The translations under genes and the position numbers were made by a program. A stretch of 64,000 nt of DNA from Macrotrachela quadricornifera (taxonomy: Eukaryota; Rotifera; Eurotatoria; Philodinida; Philodinidae), in NCBI GenBank assembly GCA_022393335.1, contig JAJEKB010020933.1, positions 249,030 to 313,029 of the forward strand, in the 5' to 3' direction. Positions 12,773 to 24,884 of this stretch are shown here, one piece after another (within the stretch, counting starts at the first letter, position 1; every line of letters starts with the position of its first letter). The notes under the pieces are model-generated. The model ran no database searches. It was not told where the DNA came from and saw only the letters and a program-made list of their open reading frames with translations.

Positions 12773-13310
12773 TGTGGAACTCACATATTGACGAAGGAAA
12801 ATAGTGAGTGTAAGTTTTAAGTCGAAGTTTTTAGGGCTCCCCCCCCCCACCCACCCCCCCCCCTTACAGACATCCTTAGCAACGAAGGTCAAAAAAAAGT
12901 TTCCATAGCAACCAAGGTCAAAAAAACTTTCCATAGCAACCGTGGTTAAATGTCATTGAGTACAAATTTTCCTTAGCAACGCTTCCTGACCATCGCAGAT
13001 ATGACAGGCGTGCCTATATTTTTTCGAAGAAAAAGAGTAAATGTAAATTTTAAGTCGAGACTTTTTGAGCTCTCCCCTTACAGACCAGCTGCAATTACAG
13101 ACAGGTCTTCATTGCAGATATCTCTATCAAAAATACCTCCCCATTGCAGCAGACACGACGGAATAAATGATTCCTGTGTTTTATCATCGTTCTCTTTCAC
13201 CTTAAAGCCTTGCTGTAAATATATATCTATCAATGTAGAGCACTAACATTATAAAAAATTTACAGTAACACAGCTCCTAGCTTATATGAATATGTGAGTT
13301 CCACATTTTA
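12773..13310. mobile_element. MITE-like element with about 18-bp terminal inverted repeats
   Basis: TGTGGAACTCACATATT at about 12774 is repeated in inverse at about 13290-13308. The interior holds two copies of 'gtaa(g/a)ttttaagtcga' (about 12810 and 13042), a C-tract of about 22 bp interrupted by two A at 12841-12863, and four 'cc(a/t)tagcaac' motifs between 12870 and 12980. The frame at 13001-13246 is not convincing as a gene. Confidence 0.65.
12870..12980 (+). promoter_or_regulatory. cluster of RFX X-box-like motifs
   Basis: GTTTCCATAGCAAC at 12899-12912 fits the X-box consensus RYYNYYATRRNRAC exactly. A second copy at 12927-12940 differs at the first base. Two weaker copies (..TCCTTAGCAAC) lie at 12870-12883 and 12967-12980. 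X-boxes are bound by RFX factors that drive ciliary genes in animals. Whether these sites act is unknown; no gene lies close by, and they sit inside a MITE-like element. Confidence 0.35.
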
Positions 13311-13894
13311 GCCCTAAAAGGGCTGCGCTGACAAGCTTTTTCAACATAATCAATTCATATTTTAATTAATACTATGCAATTTCTTTAACTGAAAGAAAAA
13401 TATTCAACTATATTTCTTTTTTTTCTCAATAAATCTTTTTAATGTCCAACAATTGATCGATAGCATGTTTTGTTAATAAATTAATACAGAATTAAACGAT
13501 TGGTATTGTCATATTGAAATATTTGAATTATTCTTTAGTTTTATTTTATCTTATTTCATTTTAATTTTCAGTTAGAAAATATTCTGTACTAAAGAAGATG
13601 TAGAAAATTGAACAAAAACCACTAAACTACTCATTAAATATTGATGATCTTATTTCACTTCTTTTTCTTTTGAATATTTTAAATTGATTTTATTTGGATT
13701 ATTCTTTAGTGTTGAAAATGACAATTTGTTAAAGAAAACTTCCAATTAACTGCACAAATATATTTTTCAAAGAATGGAGTTTTTTCTTTTTCAAGCACCA
13801 TTGCCACATATACAAAATTCTAGACATTTCCTACATCTCTCACTACAGCTAAGCCATCTTCTGCAAAGTGATGTGGATGTGAGTGCGAGGGATG

Positions 13895-14005
13895 TACATC
13901 TCTAAGAGAAATGGTACATCCCCAATGTAAATGGTTGCATCTACCGTAGAGAGATATTGTATCTTTCACGGGAGATGCTGCATCTTTCTATGGGAGATCT
14001 CCAAA
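13895..14005. repeat. short tandem repeat, about 22-bp unit
   Basis: Roughly four and a half degenerate copies of a unit resembling 'agagat(a/g)(t/c)tgcatcttt(c)', from 'agagaaatggtacatcccca' to 'gggagatctcc'. Partial dyad symmetry within the unit. Confidence 0.5.
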
Positions 14006-14009
14006 TTCT

Positions 14010-15250
14010 TGGATATTTGACACTACTCTCATCTGACAAAACATATTTCAAGGTGTTCAAAAATAAGTTTCATATGTTTTTAAGTGTACTATTTTTAATA
14101 AAGTTCAGAAATAGAGTCTTCACATAACTTTATGATGTTCCAATAATACATCTTTTCGAAACATAGATTATAACCGTTCATTCACTCTTTCATTACCGAT
14201 ATTTTCTTCAGCTCTGCATGACGTTAAAGAAAATCTGGATTTCTCTCTGTCTCGCGTTCTGCTTTAAATAATCAGGTGAAAGAGACTTCTAGCTTCTTCA
14301 GTTCATTGCATAATAAGAAATTTTCGTAGCGAGAAATACACGTGTTGCTTTGAAAATATAGATGATATCCATTATGAAGGAAGACAACAGAACGCAAAAT
14401 GTTTCTTTTCCTGCTATATCATATCTATGAAATGTGATGCGATAATGAAAAAGTTAAACGCCTTAATTGCATTGCTCATTACAGAATAAGCTTCTACAAA
14501 AGTTCACTTCGTTTCAAAGTATATAAAGAAAAAGTTGCTTCCAGATAGTAATAGCACTGAAATATCGTATTAATTGAAAATTTGGCTTAACTAAATAAAA
14601 GTTTTTGGGAATCTTCAAAGATGATCGTTAAAATGTAAATAAGGGAGGTCAAACAAAGTGTTTTACTTGAGTAGCCATACAGTATGGCAAAGAAAGTACT
14701 CGCTCATTTGAAAGAGCTTTTCGTGATCTATAAAACGGGATACTGAAATTGTTCTGTCTGTGATCAAACAGCAGTACAAGTTTGAAAAATCATAAATAAA
14801 AGCTTGATACGAAACTTTATTAAAGTGTAGTATTTCTAAGCAGACATAGTTTCCCCGTTATGTTTTTCAAGAGAACCTGTTATGAAATTTCTTAGAGAAT
14901 TTTATGAACTATCTTTTCAAAATAAATGCAAGCCAAACTCTTAACAATTGTCAGCAATACTTAGAAAATTCTTCCAATGTAATTATTTATGGGTGATTCG
15001 TTCGATTCTCTACGGATACTTTCAAAAGTGTTTCTGCATGTTTTAACTAATAATCGATCAAGGAACATTCGTGCAGGAAATGTTTTATCACTTGTTAATC
15101 TATTATTTATTAATTATGGAAATATATTGAGCTTGAACATATCTATACGACCAAATTATAATTCTGTCAATTATCTTAATTATTAAGCTTAATGTGATAT
15201 ATCAAACGAGAATAGAAATGCATAGAGAATATTTTAAAATTATTAAAATT
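14010..15250. other. gene-free stretch; may hold a 3' exon of the WWE-ART gene
   Basis: No gene recognised. The neighbouring ADP-ribosyltransferase frame runs into a splice-donor consensus at 15276, so a terminal exon on the minus strand could lie here. One candidate acceptor gives only a few extra codons, and I could not choose between options. Confidence 0.35.
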
Positions 15251-15267
15251 ATGATAAAAGATTTTCC

Positions 15268-16338
15268 TCACTTACCAGAAAATCGTTGTCTTAATTGCAA
15301 ATGAATCAAATGTTTGTTGTTTTTACGATCGAACTCAACACTTTTAACACAAAAACCAACACCTGGTGTAATAAGTTCTTCTTCTTCATTAGAATATTCA
15401 GATATTCCACTAATATCGGCAATAAAAGCAACCAATACTTCCATAATAAATAATGTATTTCCAAATTTTTCTGCTTCTTTACGATTTCGACTAGTCGATG
15501 TATATGCTTGAAATGACCCATATGCCTTTTCATCTTTGGTCATTTCTTCATATTTGGCAATCTGTTCTTTAGTCAGAGTAGCTCCTCGATAAAGTTTCTT
15601 TTCGGTTGTAAGTTTTGTATTAAATGGATCATCCCAGAGTAATAAACAAAATGGACCCAATGTACGAACTTTATTTCGCCATACTTGTTCCTGTTCTTGA
15701 TCACCTACTAATCTCATCGCTGCATTCAAAGTTTGGTATAAGAAACTTTCCAAAGAATAAAGATAAACACAGCATTTCCACACTTCCTCTATTCCCTCGT
15801 TCTTCTCTTCTCTAAGCATTTTAGCTAATTTTTCGGCTTCTCGTTCTTTTCGAATGTGCTTTCCTTCTTCAATAATACCACGAGCAGCTTTTTCGACAAG
15901 CATTGGAATCATATTTGGTTTTTTCGAAGGTAAATCATCTAGTTTAAGGCCCATGTCTCTTCGAACTTCAATTATAAATGGTGACACCCAACCATATTCA
16001 CCACCAAATGAACGTCCCGAACTAACAGGAAGATCCATAAAACGTGCTTCTCGTAGATGTTTGTCTTCTCTTTGACGAACTACACGTTTAATAGGTCGTT
16101 GTTTGTAATCATCAGTGTTCGATATTTGACAATTACTTTTAAATTCAATATAATAATCATCGAGTTGAGCTCTTGATTGTTTATCTTGAAAGCCTTCTTC
16201 GATGATTAAATTTTCTAAATCAGAATAATGATTCCATGTGGCTTTTTCAGATTTCGAATATGGATTTGGATTAGATTGCCACATCCACTCAACAGTTTTT
16301 AACGAATTGTTTAATGTCGAAGATGCACATGAAGCCAT
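15268..16338 (-). CDS. WWE-domain NAD:arginine ADP-ribosyltransferase
   Basis: 356 residues. Residues 16-88 form a WWE domain (W18, W20, W35-N-H-Y, LDDYYIEF, ending R-P-I-K-R-V-V-R), a module that binds ADP-ribose or ubiquitin-system partners. A charged, probably helical linker lies at about 145-185. Residues 190-350 match the arginine-specific ART fold with the R-S-E signature: R251 in LYRG, S281-T-S283 in AYTSTS, and an acidic block E318-E321 before L-I-T-P that supplies E-x-E (best register E318, E320). The enzyme should transfer ADP-ribose from NAD to protein arginines. No signal peptide, so probably intracellular. The stop is created by reading into CTG|GTAAGTGAG, a strong donor at 15276, so the real 3' end may be in another exon. 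WWE-ART proteins are typical of bdelloid genomes; the substrate is unknown. Confidence 0.85.
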   Translation of the reverse strand: MASCASSTLNNSLKTVEWMWQSNPNPYSKSEKATWNHYSDLENLIIEEGFQDKQSRAQLDDYYIEFKSNCQISNTDDYKQRPIKRVVRQREDKHLREARFMDLPVSSGRSFGGEYGWVSPFIIEVRRDMGLKLDDLPSKKPNMIPMLVEKAARGIIEEGKHIRKEREAEKLAKMLREEKNEGIEEVWKCCVYLYSLESFLYQTLNAAMRLVGDQEQEQVWRNKVRTLGPFCLLLWDDPFNTKLTTEKKLYRGATLTKEQIAKYEEMTKDEKAYGSFQAYTSTSRNRKEAEKFGNTLFIMEVLVAFIADISGISEYSNEEEELITPGVGFCVKSVEFDRKNNKHLIHLQLRQRFSGK

Positions 16339-17860
16339 AATAATAATTTATTTTAATGTTGTTTTTCAATGGCGCGAATACGATAATAAACAAATTTTTA
16401 TTTTATCTGAAAGTCAAAAAACAAGAAATAGTGGTGAAATCAACAATGACTTCACTTATAAAGTCTTATTGAATGCTGAAGTTTTTTTTGAATTCGTTCA
16501 AATTTTATAAAATTTTCTGGAATTTAAAGAAAATCTTTTCAATTATCCTGAAGTTTTTTTTCTAAATGTTCGAAAGATTTGAAGTAATTTTAAATGTTTT
16601 CAAGTTTTAAAGTCTACTGTTTCTCATTCAAATGAAAAATATTTAACTTTGTTTTCTTTTCGTGGTCATTTTTTTAATGCTTAAATTTTTATTTGACAGT
16701 GATGTGCACAAATAAACTTATAATTGCTTGAAAAGTATAGAAAATTATAAAAGTTAAACATCTTTTATTGAAACCAACATTATTTTAATTGTTTTTCAAC
16801 TTAGAAGTTTTCTCAAATAAAATTTTAAATATTTTTTCTATAAAACAGGGCAAAATTCATCGACATAAATGAATTCAAGTACACAAAATAATAGTTAGAG
16901 AAATGTTCAAATAACTATTCATGAAAGAGTTTCATCAATTTTTCTTTTACTTTTGTTCAGAAATGCTTTTCGGGTTTATTCTAATGAATAGTTCGAAAAA
17001 TTTCCGACAATATATTTGTGCAGTCATTTGTGATTGATATGAAAATATTTGAAAAAAATAAAATATTTGATTTTCAAAAGCTAATGGTTTCGATCTTTTG
17101 TTTTTGCTGAAATCGAACGTTCATGATAACTTTTTACAGTCAATTTTTCCTCTCAGATCCACTGAATTTCATATCAAGATGCATCAAAAACAGAGGAATA
17201 TGAAAGAAATATTCAGAACTAGAAAACTATTGTACTAATAAATGAACTTATCTCATCTTATATCAACAAATGAGAATGGATAAAAAAATTAACAAAAACA
17301 ATTAAGAAACTCGTCAGAGATATGATACAGCTCATGCTCAAAAGCACTTACGAACAATTTTCACAAGTATTAATGACAGATAATGATTTCTCTTCAATAC
17401 ATAGATTTAGAAATAGATAAAAACTCGACCAGGTCACATTCGAAAAGGACTAAAAACTTTAAGAATTAAAGTAAATCATGAAGTGAATTATTAAGGCTTT
17501 CGAGATATTATAAAACCCCTTCTAATATTTACTGAAAGTCAGTTTTATTTAAAATAGCTGCTAGAATTTATTAAGCTTTCTAGAATTAGAGTCCATAATA
17601 ATAACGAAGTTTAATATAGATAATATCTGATATCTCTCATCTCGTCATTAAAAAACAGACTTGTGAATTACGAGTAAAAAGCTTTCAGTGCAATTCCTCC
17701 GAGATTAAAAATGTGAACCACGACGGAGCTTACTATATTCGAAATGAAACGATTTAGTAACGTATAGATCCGTTTTAAAAATACCATATACATTTGTGTA
17801 ATATCGTTGTATAATGACATAGGGTATCTGCCTGTCATAGTCTATGACCTTCTGTGATGC
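16339..17860. other. gene-free AT-rich stretch
   Basis: Region upstream of the WWE-ART gene; its promoter should be here, but I see no clear TATA element. No repeats or gene remnants recognised. Confidence 0.4.
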
Positions 17861-17939
17861 TTATTTTGACCAGTGTATGCCACAATCGGTAACATTCTCT
17901 GATGAACTTTCACCATTGATCCCTCTCTGGCCAGTAGTG

Positions 17940-18272
17940 TAGAACTCGTTAAATCATCCCAACTATTCAATTTTTAAATTCAACTATCTAACTATTCAGA
18001 CACCCTCACTCCCTCATCCTCACCCACTCTCGCAGCGTCCTCACTGTGTAGATTACTTCTAGCAGCCCGTAGACAGAATCCTCACTATGTGCCGTACTTC
18101 TAGCATCCTGTATACAGCGCCGTGCAGACAGCACCTTCATTATGTGGATTACCTCTAGCATCTTACAGACAGCATCTTAGAATGGCATCCTTAATCTATC
18201 ATATAGTAGTAGTTGAATAGTTGAAAAATTGGATAGTTGAATAGCTGGAACGACTTTACGAGTTTAACATGT
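17940..18272. mobile_element. inverted-repeat element with internal tandem repeat
   Basis: Arms of about 55 bp, 17940-17995 and 18218-18272 (for example 'aactcgttaaatcatcccaa' and its complement). Between them about three copies of a 45-50-bp unit ('cctcac(t)atgtg..ttacttctagca...agacag') at about 18045-18185. Surroundings contain repeated 'tctgt(c/g)atg' words. Not coding. Confidence 0.6.
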
Positions 18273-18329
18273 ATGTCATTGTCACGGTCTGTAATGTTCT
18301 TTAATGACTTTTGACTTCTGTCTGTCATG

Positions 18330-20930
18330 ATCTGTGATAAGATGATGGAGTCTATCTGTGACAGTCTGTGGGGGAAGGAGGGGGTTCAAATTTTTACTCT
18401 CAAACACTTCAACATTCTCTTTTCAGATTATGTCTCGCAAAATCAAGGGCAACTTTCTCTCATATCTGGAAAAGTTCAAACGAGTTTTTTCCGTTATGGA
18501 AATAATATCTTAAAAGTTTTCTCCGGTTTTGAAGAATTATGTGGCTACCTCTTTATTTTCTGTTGATTACAATGAAAATATCCAACATTTTTTTCTACAT
18601 TTCGTGTAAGCTGTAAGAAAACCAGCTACTACTAAGAAAAAAGTGATCCATGAATCTTGAATATGTAGCGGCGGCGCGACTGCGTAGGAAGGAACTGGAA
18701 ATCACTTCCTTCTACTCCAAAAAATTTGGACTAAGATTTTTTTTCCGGATTTTAACGTTTAGGTGGATCAATATTTTTAAAACATGGGAATTCGATAAAC
18801 CATTTTCTCCGATTTTTAAGAAGTTCATTGAAGAAATCTTTCTGAACTTGAAGAAAATCGATGTTTGGAGAAAGCTATTTGGAAAGTTTTGACGACTGTT
18901 GAAACATTTTAAATGACAGCGGTTAACTTAAGCTGATAAGAGCGGAATTCTTCACCGCATCCAGATACATCTGCCGCAAATATTCATACGTGCTACGTGG
19001 GTATTGATGAATAGTATATACATATTTTTTCTTTTCTGATCTTTCGAAAGACTTCGGATAATATAATGGCTTGGGTAATATCAATTTTCGCATTCACATT
19101 TTTTCCATATTATTGTTCCTACAAAAATAACTGCATGAAAAATTTTACGGAGAGTAAAATTAAAAGAAGGATAAGTTTTTTATTGCTATCATTCGCCTTC
19201 TGATGCAAGAAATGTGGTCAAGACTAGAGTTTGTGATAAGATGAATGTTCCACCGAGCAAAATGTAGGGCCTGATGGCAGGTAATCTGGACGGCCGGAAT
19301 CTCGGCTAAAAAAACTTTTTTGCGCTTCTCTCACCATCGAGTATCACTTTTAGTTGGTAACAACGGACAATTTTTGGCTTTTTTCGATTTTTTCATTGAC
19401 TTACCCTTACTCCAATCTCTTCCTACTGTCTCTTGTTTAATGATTGACTACTTATGAAATCATCCAACTATATCTATAAAATTCGAAAATTTTCGTAATT
19501 CTATAGGTGACGCTTATCGTATGAACGGCAAATTACACTGCTACATTGCATTTTCCATGAGCTTTTATTCGGTATAAAATTCGTTAGTCGTTTTGGAATA
19601 ACAGCCATGCTTCGAGAAAGAAGTAAAATTATTTTTAAAACTTTGCCTATGGGCTTAATTTATTAAATACGATTTGCGAAAAATGCTTCCAATGTTTAAC
19701 ACATATCTATTCCCTCTATATAATTATACCTTTACGAGAGGAAGAGGCACTATAGATGAAGAAATATAAAACAATAAAAAGGAAGAAAAACAATAGCTTT
19801 TCTATAGTTAGCTGGACATATATCACTGTTAACAAACAGATATTATATATTATACTTTTGTAGGCAAAGAATTAACCTAATACAATGAATTGGATTTTCT
19901 GCGCATAGAATTGATGAAATTAATATCTAACGAAAACTTGAGTCTTTCACTAATCTCAGCGATATTTTTCCATGCCTTTATTTGTGACAGCAATATCTAT
20001 AGTGTGTAAATAGAATATCATTGATTTATTTAACTCGATTTCTAATCTGTTTCTTGAGAGCAATTGGTTTACATGCAAAATGTCTATTATAATTCTTAAC
20101 CATGATATTCAACCTACTGTTCCGCATCGTTTTATAACTAATGATTTTAGGGTAATATTGTACACTTTTCAATAAATATTAAACAACTTAGCATTGCTAA
20201 AAATGGTACTCACAGCCTAAATTCATCCTCTTCCAAATTCGTATTGCCAATAAAATGAAAAACTGCAAAATGACTGACTGCATTGACTTGCAACATTAAA
20301 AAATTCATTCATCCACTTTCTTTTTTTTTCTTGGCTCAAAAAACAATCATACCATACTTGAAGCTTTTGTTTACTCTTACATCAGCATACGATCGGAAGA
20401 AACAAAAATATGAAAACAAACAGCTGCTTAGCATTTTTTATGAATGAGAATTCATTGAAGACATATTTGATTTGAGTCAATATTATTCACTATTGCTACC
20501 AAATAACAAAAGTGTTGTTTAATGTGGCTCAGTCGAATATGTCTGGCACATTCGTCGAACATCATTTCTAGGAATGAATGTTAGCTGTGCTTCTGCAATT
20601 CAGCAGTTTTTTCAATTATTTTCATATAAATTGCGGCATGTTTTGTAAGCAATATCATCTGAGATCCTAATCGCTACAATAAAAGCATACAATCTTTCTC
20701 AATTCTTAAATTAATGCGTGAATGTCAATAAGACGCTGTACCCAACACAGAACCTTTGATCCGATCCATATCAGTAACTTGAGATATCATCGCATCAATA
20801 TTCACTGTCTTTCGGACCACACCCACACTCTTGACGCCGAAGAAACTTCCCAAACCATCAATGCTGAGTTAATCGATAGCCACACCCAGACATATTTGCC
20901 GACATCTCACATATGTATTGTCACTCAGAA
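18330..20930. other. gene-free stretch
   Basis: No gene recognised. Short frames at 18327-18566 and 18650-18892 show no family motif. A patch at 20720-20940 is richer in G+C and open on both strands (a minus-strand reading includes VGVVRKTVNIDAMISQVTD), so it may be a fragment of an old gene, but I cannot name it. Confidence 0.35.
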
Positions 20931-20940
20931 AGAGGTTTTT

Positions 20941-21342
20941 TAGGGGTGTCAGGGTTCTGGGTTCTGGGTTCCCAGAGGTTCCGTCCCCCAGAACCTGGAA
21001 CTCACTTCACAATCTATTTTTCTTCATTTCTGAAACACAATGGAATCTTCCTATTGCTTTCTACGGCCTTCTTGTATAACACCCGTGTGGGTTCTGGATT
21101 CTTAGGAGCTGGAAGCCCATCCGGGTTTTGGGAATCCAGAAACCCAGTACCTTATGCGGGTTTCGGATTCCCAAAAACTCGGATGGGCTCCCCGTTTCTA
21201 AGAACCTGGAATCTATATCAACTTTGTACAAGAAGACCGTAGAAAGTTATGAGAAGATTCCATTGTGTCTTAGAAATGCAGAGAAATAGTTTGTGAAATG
21301 GGCTCCGAATTTCTGAGCGCAGAACACGAAACTAACACCCTA
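20941..21342. mobile_element. foldback element, GC-rich ends
   Basis: Left arm 20941-21082 and right arm 21222-21342 are inverted copies (for example 'acacaatggaatcttc' near 21035 and its complement near 21262). The interior is unusually GC-rich, with repeated 'ggttctggg' and 'gggaatcc' words. Frames inside (20913-21242) come from the repeats. Confidence 0.75.
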
Positions 21343-21809
21343 GTATTTTTTCTCGATGGTGAACATTATAAGAAAGATACATTTTCAACGAAAGAAAAAG
21401 AAAAAGTAAATAGGGTGTATTGTGTGGCTTCTAATTACTTTCTCCTACTATTTATGCATTTTTTTTCTTCATTCATACTCATTTAGGTGTAAAAACACTT
21501 TTGTATACAGATTTTCTTTTTTTCAATAGCCAAACACAAAAACATTACAGCAACTACATAAGTATATGTGTGAGCTCGTCAACTACCTGCAATGAAACAA
21601 CTTGCTGAATATAACCAAATCGGTAAAATAATCGAACTTTTTCAATCTAATTTTTGAAGAAAATTCATTTTCTTTTTTTAAAATTATTATTTTCACTCAT
21701 TTGAGTGTCGCAATGTGTTTTGTTCTGCTCAGTGTTTAAGTCGTAAAAGACTCATTTGATCCCACCGATGTTTTAACTGAAGCGAGAGTAAGAAAAAGTC
21801 GCATAAAGG

Positions 21810-22376
21810 GTAGGAACCACCAGTGACGGTGCACCGCTCACTGGTTCATCGGTCGGCTAGTGGTGAAACAGTGGACCGGTGGACCTAGCGATATAGCAAT
21901 ACCAATACCACCAATATCAATACCAAGTGGTATTCGATAGCATTGGTATTGGTATCGGTATACATGCAACGGTCCTCGAACCAAAAACAAAATCAAATAT
22001 TTTGAAAATCCGGTTTCAGATTTAGATTCCTGGATCCAGAAAACCTTTCATCAAGTTTAATAAGAATACTTTATTCTCTCAAAATAAGCCTTCTTTGACC
22101 CAATAAAGTAATTTCAAATTTTTTCATTCAGAGAAAGCTTATTTTGAGAAAATAACGTTTTGTTTTTATAAAACTTGATGAAAGGTTTTCCAGATTGAGG
22201 AATCCAAATCTGATATTGAATTTTCAAAATATTGAGTTTTGCCCTTGGTTCAAGGGCTGTCGTGTTTATATCAATGCCAATACTCCAATACCGTATTAGG
22301 ATTGTTACATGCCTTGATGGATCAGTGGCACTGATGGACAATGGGCCGATGGTTCAACATCACCGATGCATCCCTA
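21810..22376. mobile_element. non-autonomous hAT-like foldback element
   Basis: Arms of about 155 bp, 21942-22090 and 22135-22290, are inverted copies (for example 'aaaacctttcatcaagttt' and its complement). The outer right end reads, inverted, TTAGGGATGCATCGGTGATG, resembling TAGGGATGCACC-type hAT termini; the left end (about 21810) is a weaker match. ATACCA-like simple repeats lie at 21897-21965. Fits the hAT remnants elsewhere in the window. Confidence 0.6.
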
Positions 22377-22379
22377 ATA

Positions 22380-24870
22380 TAGAATGAACATTGATGCTTT
22401 CTATCGTAGCTCCTTCTAGTGGCATTTTTGCTTTGGTATGAAAACATCATGTCAATGTAGATATGATCATGAACCTTCTCTTAATTGATACTCATATCCT
22501 TCGTAGAGTCACACCCTCAAAATTCTAATTTTAAAATATTAGCTAAAATATTGATAATAATTATATTGCTCGTTGCCTTTTTTCACCATAAAAAATATCA
22601 TATGCAAACGATGTTACTCTAATAGTAATTTAGTACAATAATCTATCATATAGTTTCTCTGTTTAGATCCAACAATAATAGACTTTAAAACCATTCAAAA
22701 ATTCATTGAGCATTCTCTATCTCTCAACCAATATAGAAAATATTCTGCTGCAAACCTCTCCATGTATAATTTATATAATCTGAAACAAAATCTTGTGACA
22801 GTTTTTAAAGCATAGTTTTGATATTGACATTGCTACGTAGAAACATAGAAAGATGTTTTATTTCATTCATTATCGTTTGATATATAGGAAACTAAAATCT
22901 CTTTCAATAGATGTGAATCCATTCAAACTATGTGAAAAAAAATCGTGGCAAAAAATACACAAATGATTTGTTTTTTATCACATTCATTTTATCAACTGCA
23001 TTGAATAGTTTAATAATTCATAATGAAAAGATGACCGTGAAGAAAAGCGAAGTGCTTCGAGTGATACTGTTTTAATCGGCAACAAAACAATTCTATTAAA
23101 ACAAAGAACCTTTTTTAAAACAAATTTTATGATTTTAGTTTTGCAAAGGAAGTATTAAAGAAACAAATTCAATAAAAAGACGTATAACAAAAATTGTTGC
23201 AAAGCTTCAGTGTATATTTGTAAAAGACGCGAGCACTTCTAAATCGAGATTTGATATTAATAGTAGGTTGAGCTCATTGAGCCAGAGTACATCCTATTTC
23301 ATGATGTTGAACGTTGCAGAGATGTATTCCACCCTCAGAATTCGTATCACTTAAATCCTAGAACTCGATCGCCGACGCTAATAATAAACCTAATTGACAA
23401 CAATCGAATTCCATCAATTCTGAGAGCTGCTTCGTATTCCGAAATTCCGTATCCGAATTAGTACCCACCCTCACCTTCAAAAATGATACAGATTGCACTT
23501 TAATCAACGAATCATTATCTTTTTTAAATATAGAACTCAATGCATAGAATATTTTAATAGCGAATACTGATGCATGTAATATTTTTCTCTCATCTATATA
23601 TGAAAAGAAATTAGGAAAAGAAAAATATTCATCAATTTTTACATTAATTCGAGATTAATAAAGTATAGACCAACATAAAAAAATAAGACTGTTCGGGAAT
23701 AATTCTTTATTGAATCAGTTGCTTGTGGAAAATCATGGGTTTGCCTAATAATCAGCTCAATGATTCATCTTTTTTTATAGCTTTGATTAATGAACTAAGA
23801 TAAAGACAAAAGCTATGATTTATTAATGATGAAACAAGAAAAGAAATTCGTCCTGTAACAAAAAATTATTTTCTCCTAGTGTTAAAATATAGTTGGTCCG
23901 GATTTTGTCCATTTGCAATAAAAACAATGGAACTATAAAATACACTATCTCTTGTAAATTGTAGAACTTTTTATGCTGTATCTTATTGAAAATTGAATTG
24001 CAAAATGCGGCCATTTAACCTGCTCACTGATTAGCAGAATAATTCTATACAATTTCTTTATGTTATTTATTATTACTTTATTTCAATATATGAAACACAA
24101 AAATGCTTATTATATGAGACAACATGTCTAACCTTCTAATAATGATAGAGTTTGTTGTAGAACAATTCTGAATATCTGTACCCACATATTACGATGAAAA
24201 TCTCATGATCATTTATAAAAAGAAATCTTCATGAACTGCTGTTTTATTTGTTTGAGAAATTCTCCCTAATTAATAATAAATCATTATTGCACGATGCTGA
24301 TGCATGTCTACAATATATTATCGTTCATTAAAATACAATAATCAATATCAAAAACTTTTATTTATTTACAAAAAAAAATTGAATTCACATTAAGAATGTC
24401 ATACGAAAGACAATATTTGAACAGCATCGACAAAAATGAACAAAGTTATTCAAATGAGTTCGAGTATTATATTATATAAATTGTTACTAATTAAACAAAT
24501 AGTGTGTTGGTTTTATATTTTAACAAGAAAAAGTTCTATACATTAGAGAAAGTGCACAATAAAATATACAACATAGATAATTAAAACCATTTTAGTTTTA
24601 TCTGTTAAAGGATACTTTAACGGTAGGCAATGATGAAATAATCAAAGAAAAGAACTCAAGATTGTTTTTATTAAATTTAAAAAAAAATCAAAATCTTCTT
24701 TCCGTTATATGTAGTTAATAATATTTGCCACCATCATCATTGCTCTCCCTTTTGCTATTTCCTCTTTATATTAAATAATTTTATCATGAAAACTAATCTT
24801 TATAAAATTACAGCATTATTGAAATAGTTCTTACCATACATTGAAAACGAAAGAAGGAAGATCACAGTTA
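22380..24870. other. gene-free AT-rich stretch
   Basis: No gene seen. At 23941-23990 a single diverged copy of the 'gtagagctttt...gcatctt' foldback core (family of 5240 and 55600) is present. Confidence 0.4.
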
Positions 24871-24884
24871 TACAGTATAGGCAT

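Noticed and set aside
18361..18385. G-rich patch as telomere relic
   Set aside because: It is a single irregular G-run, not a repeated TGTGGG-type array.
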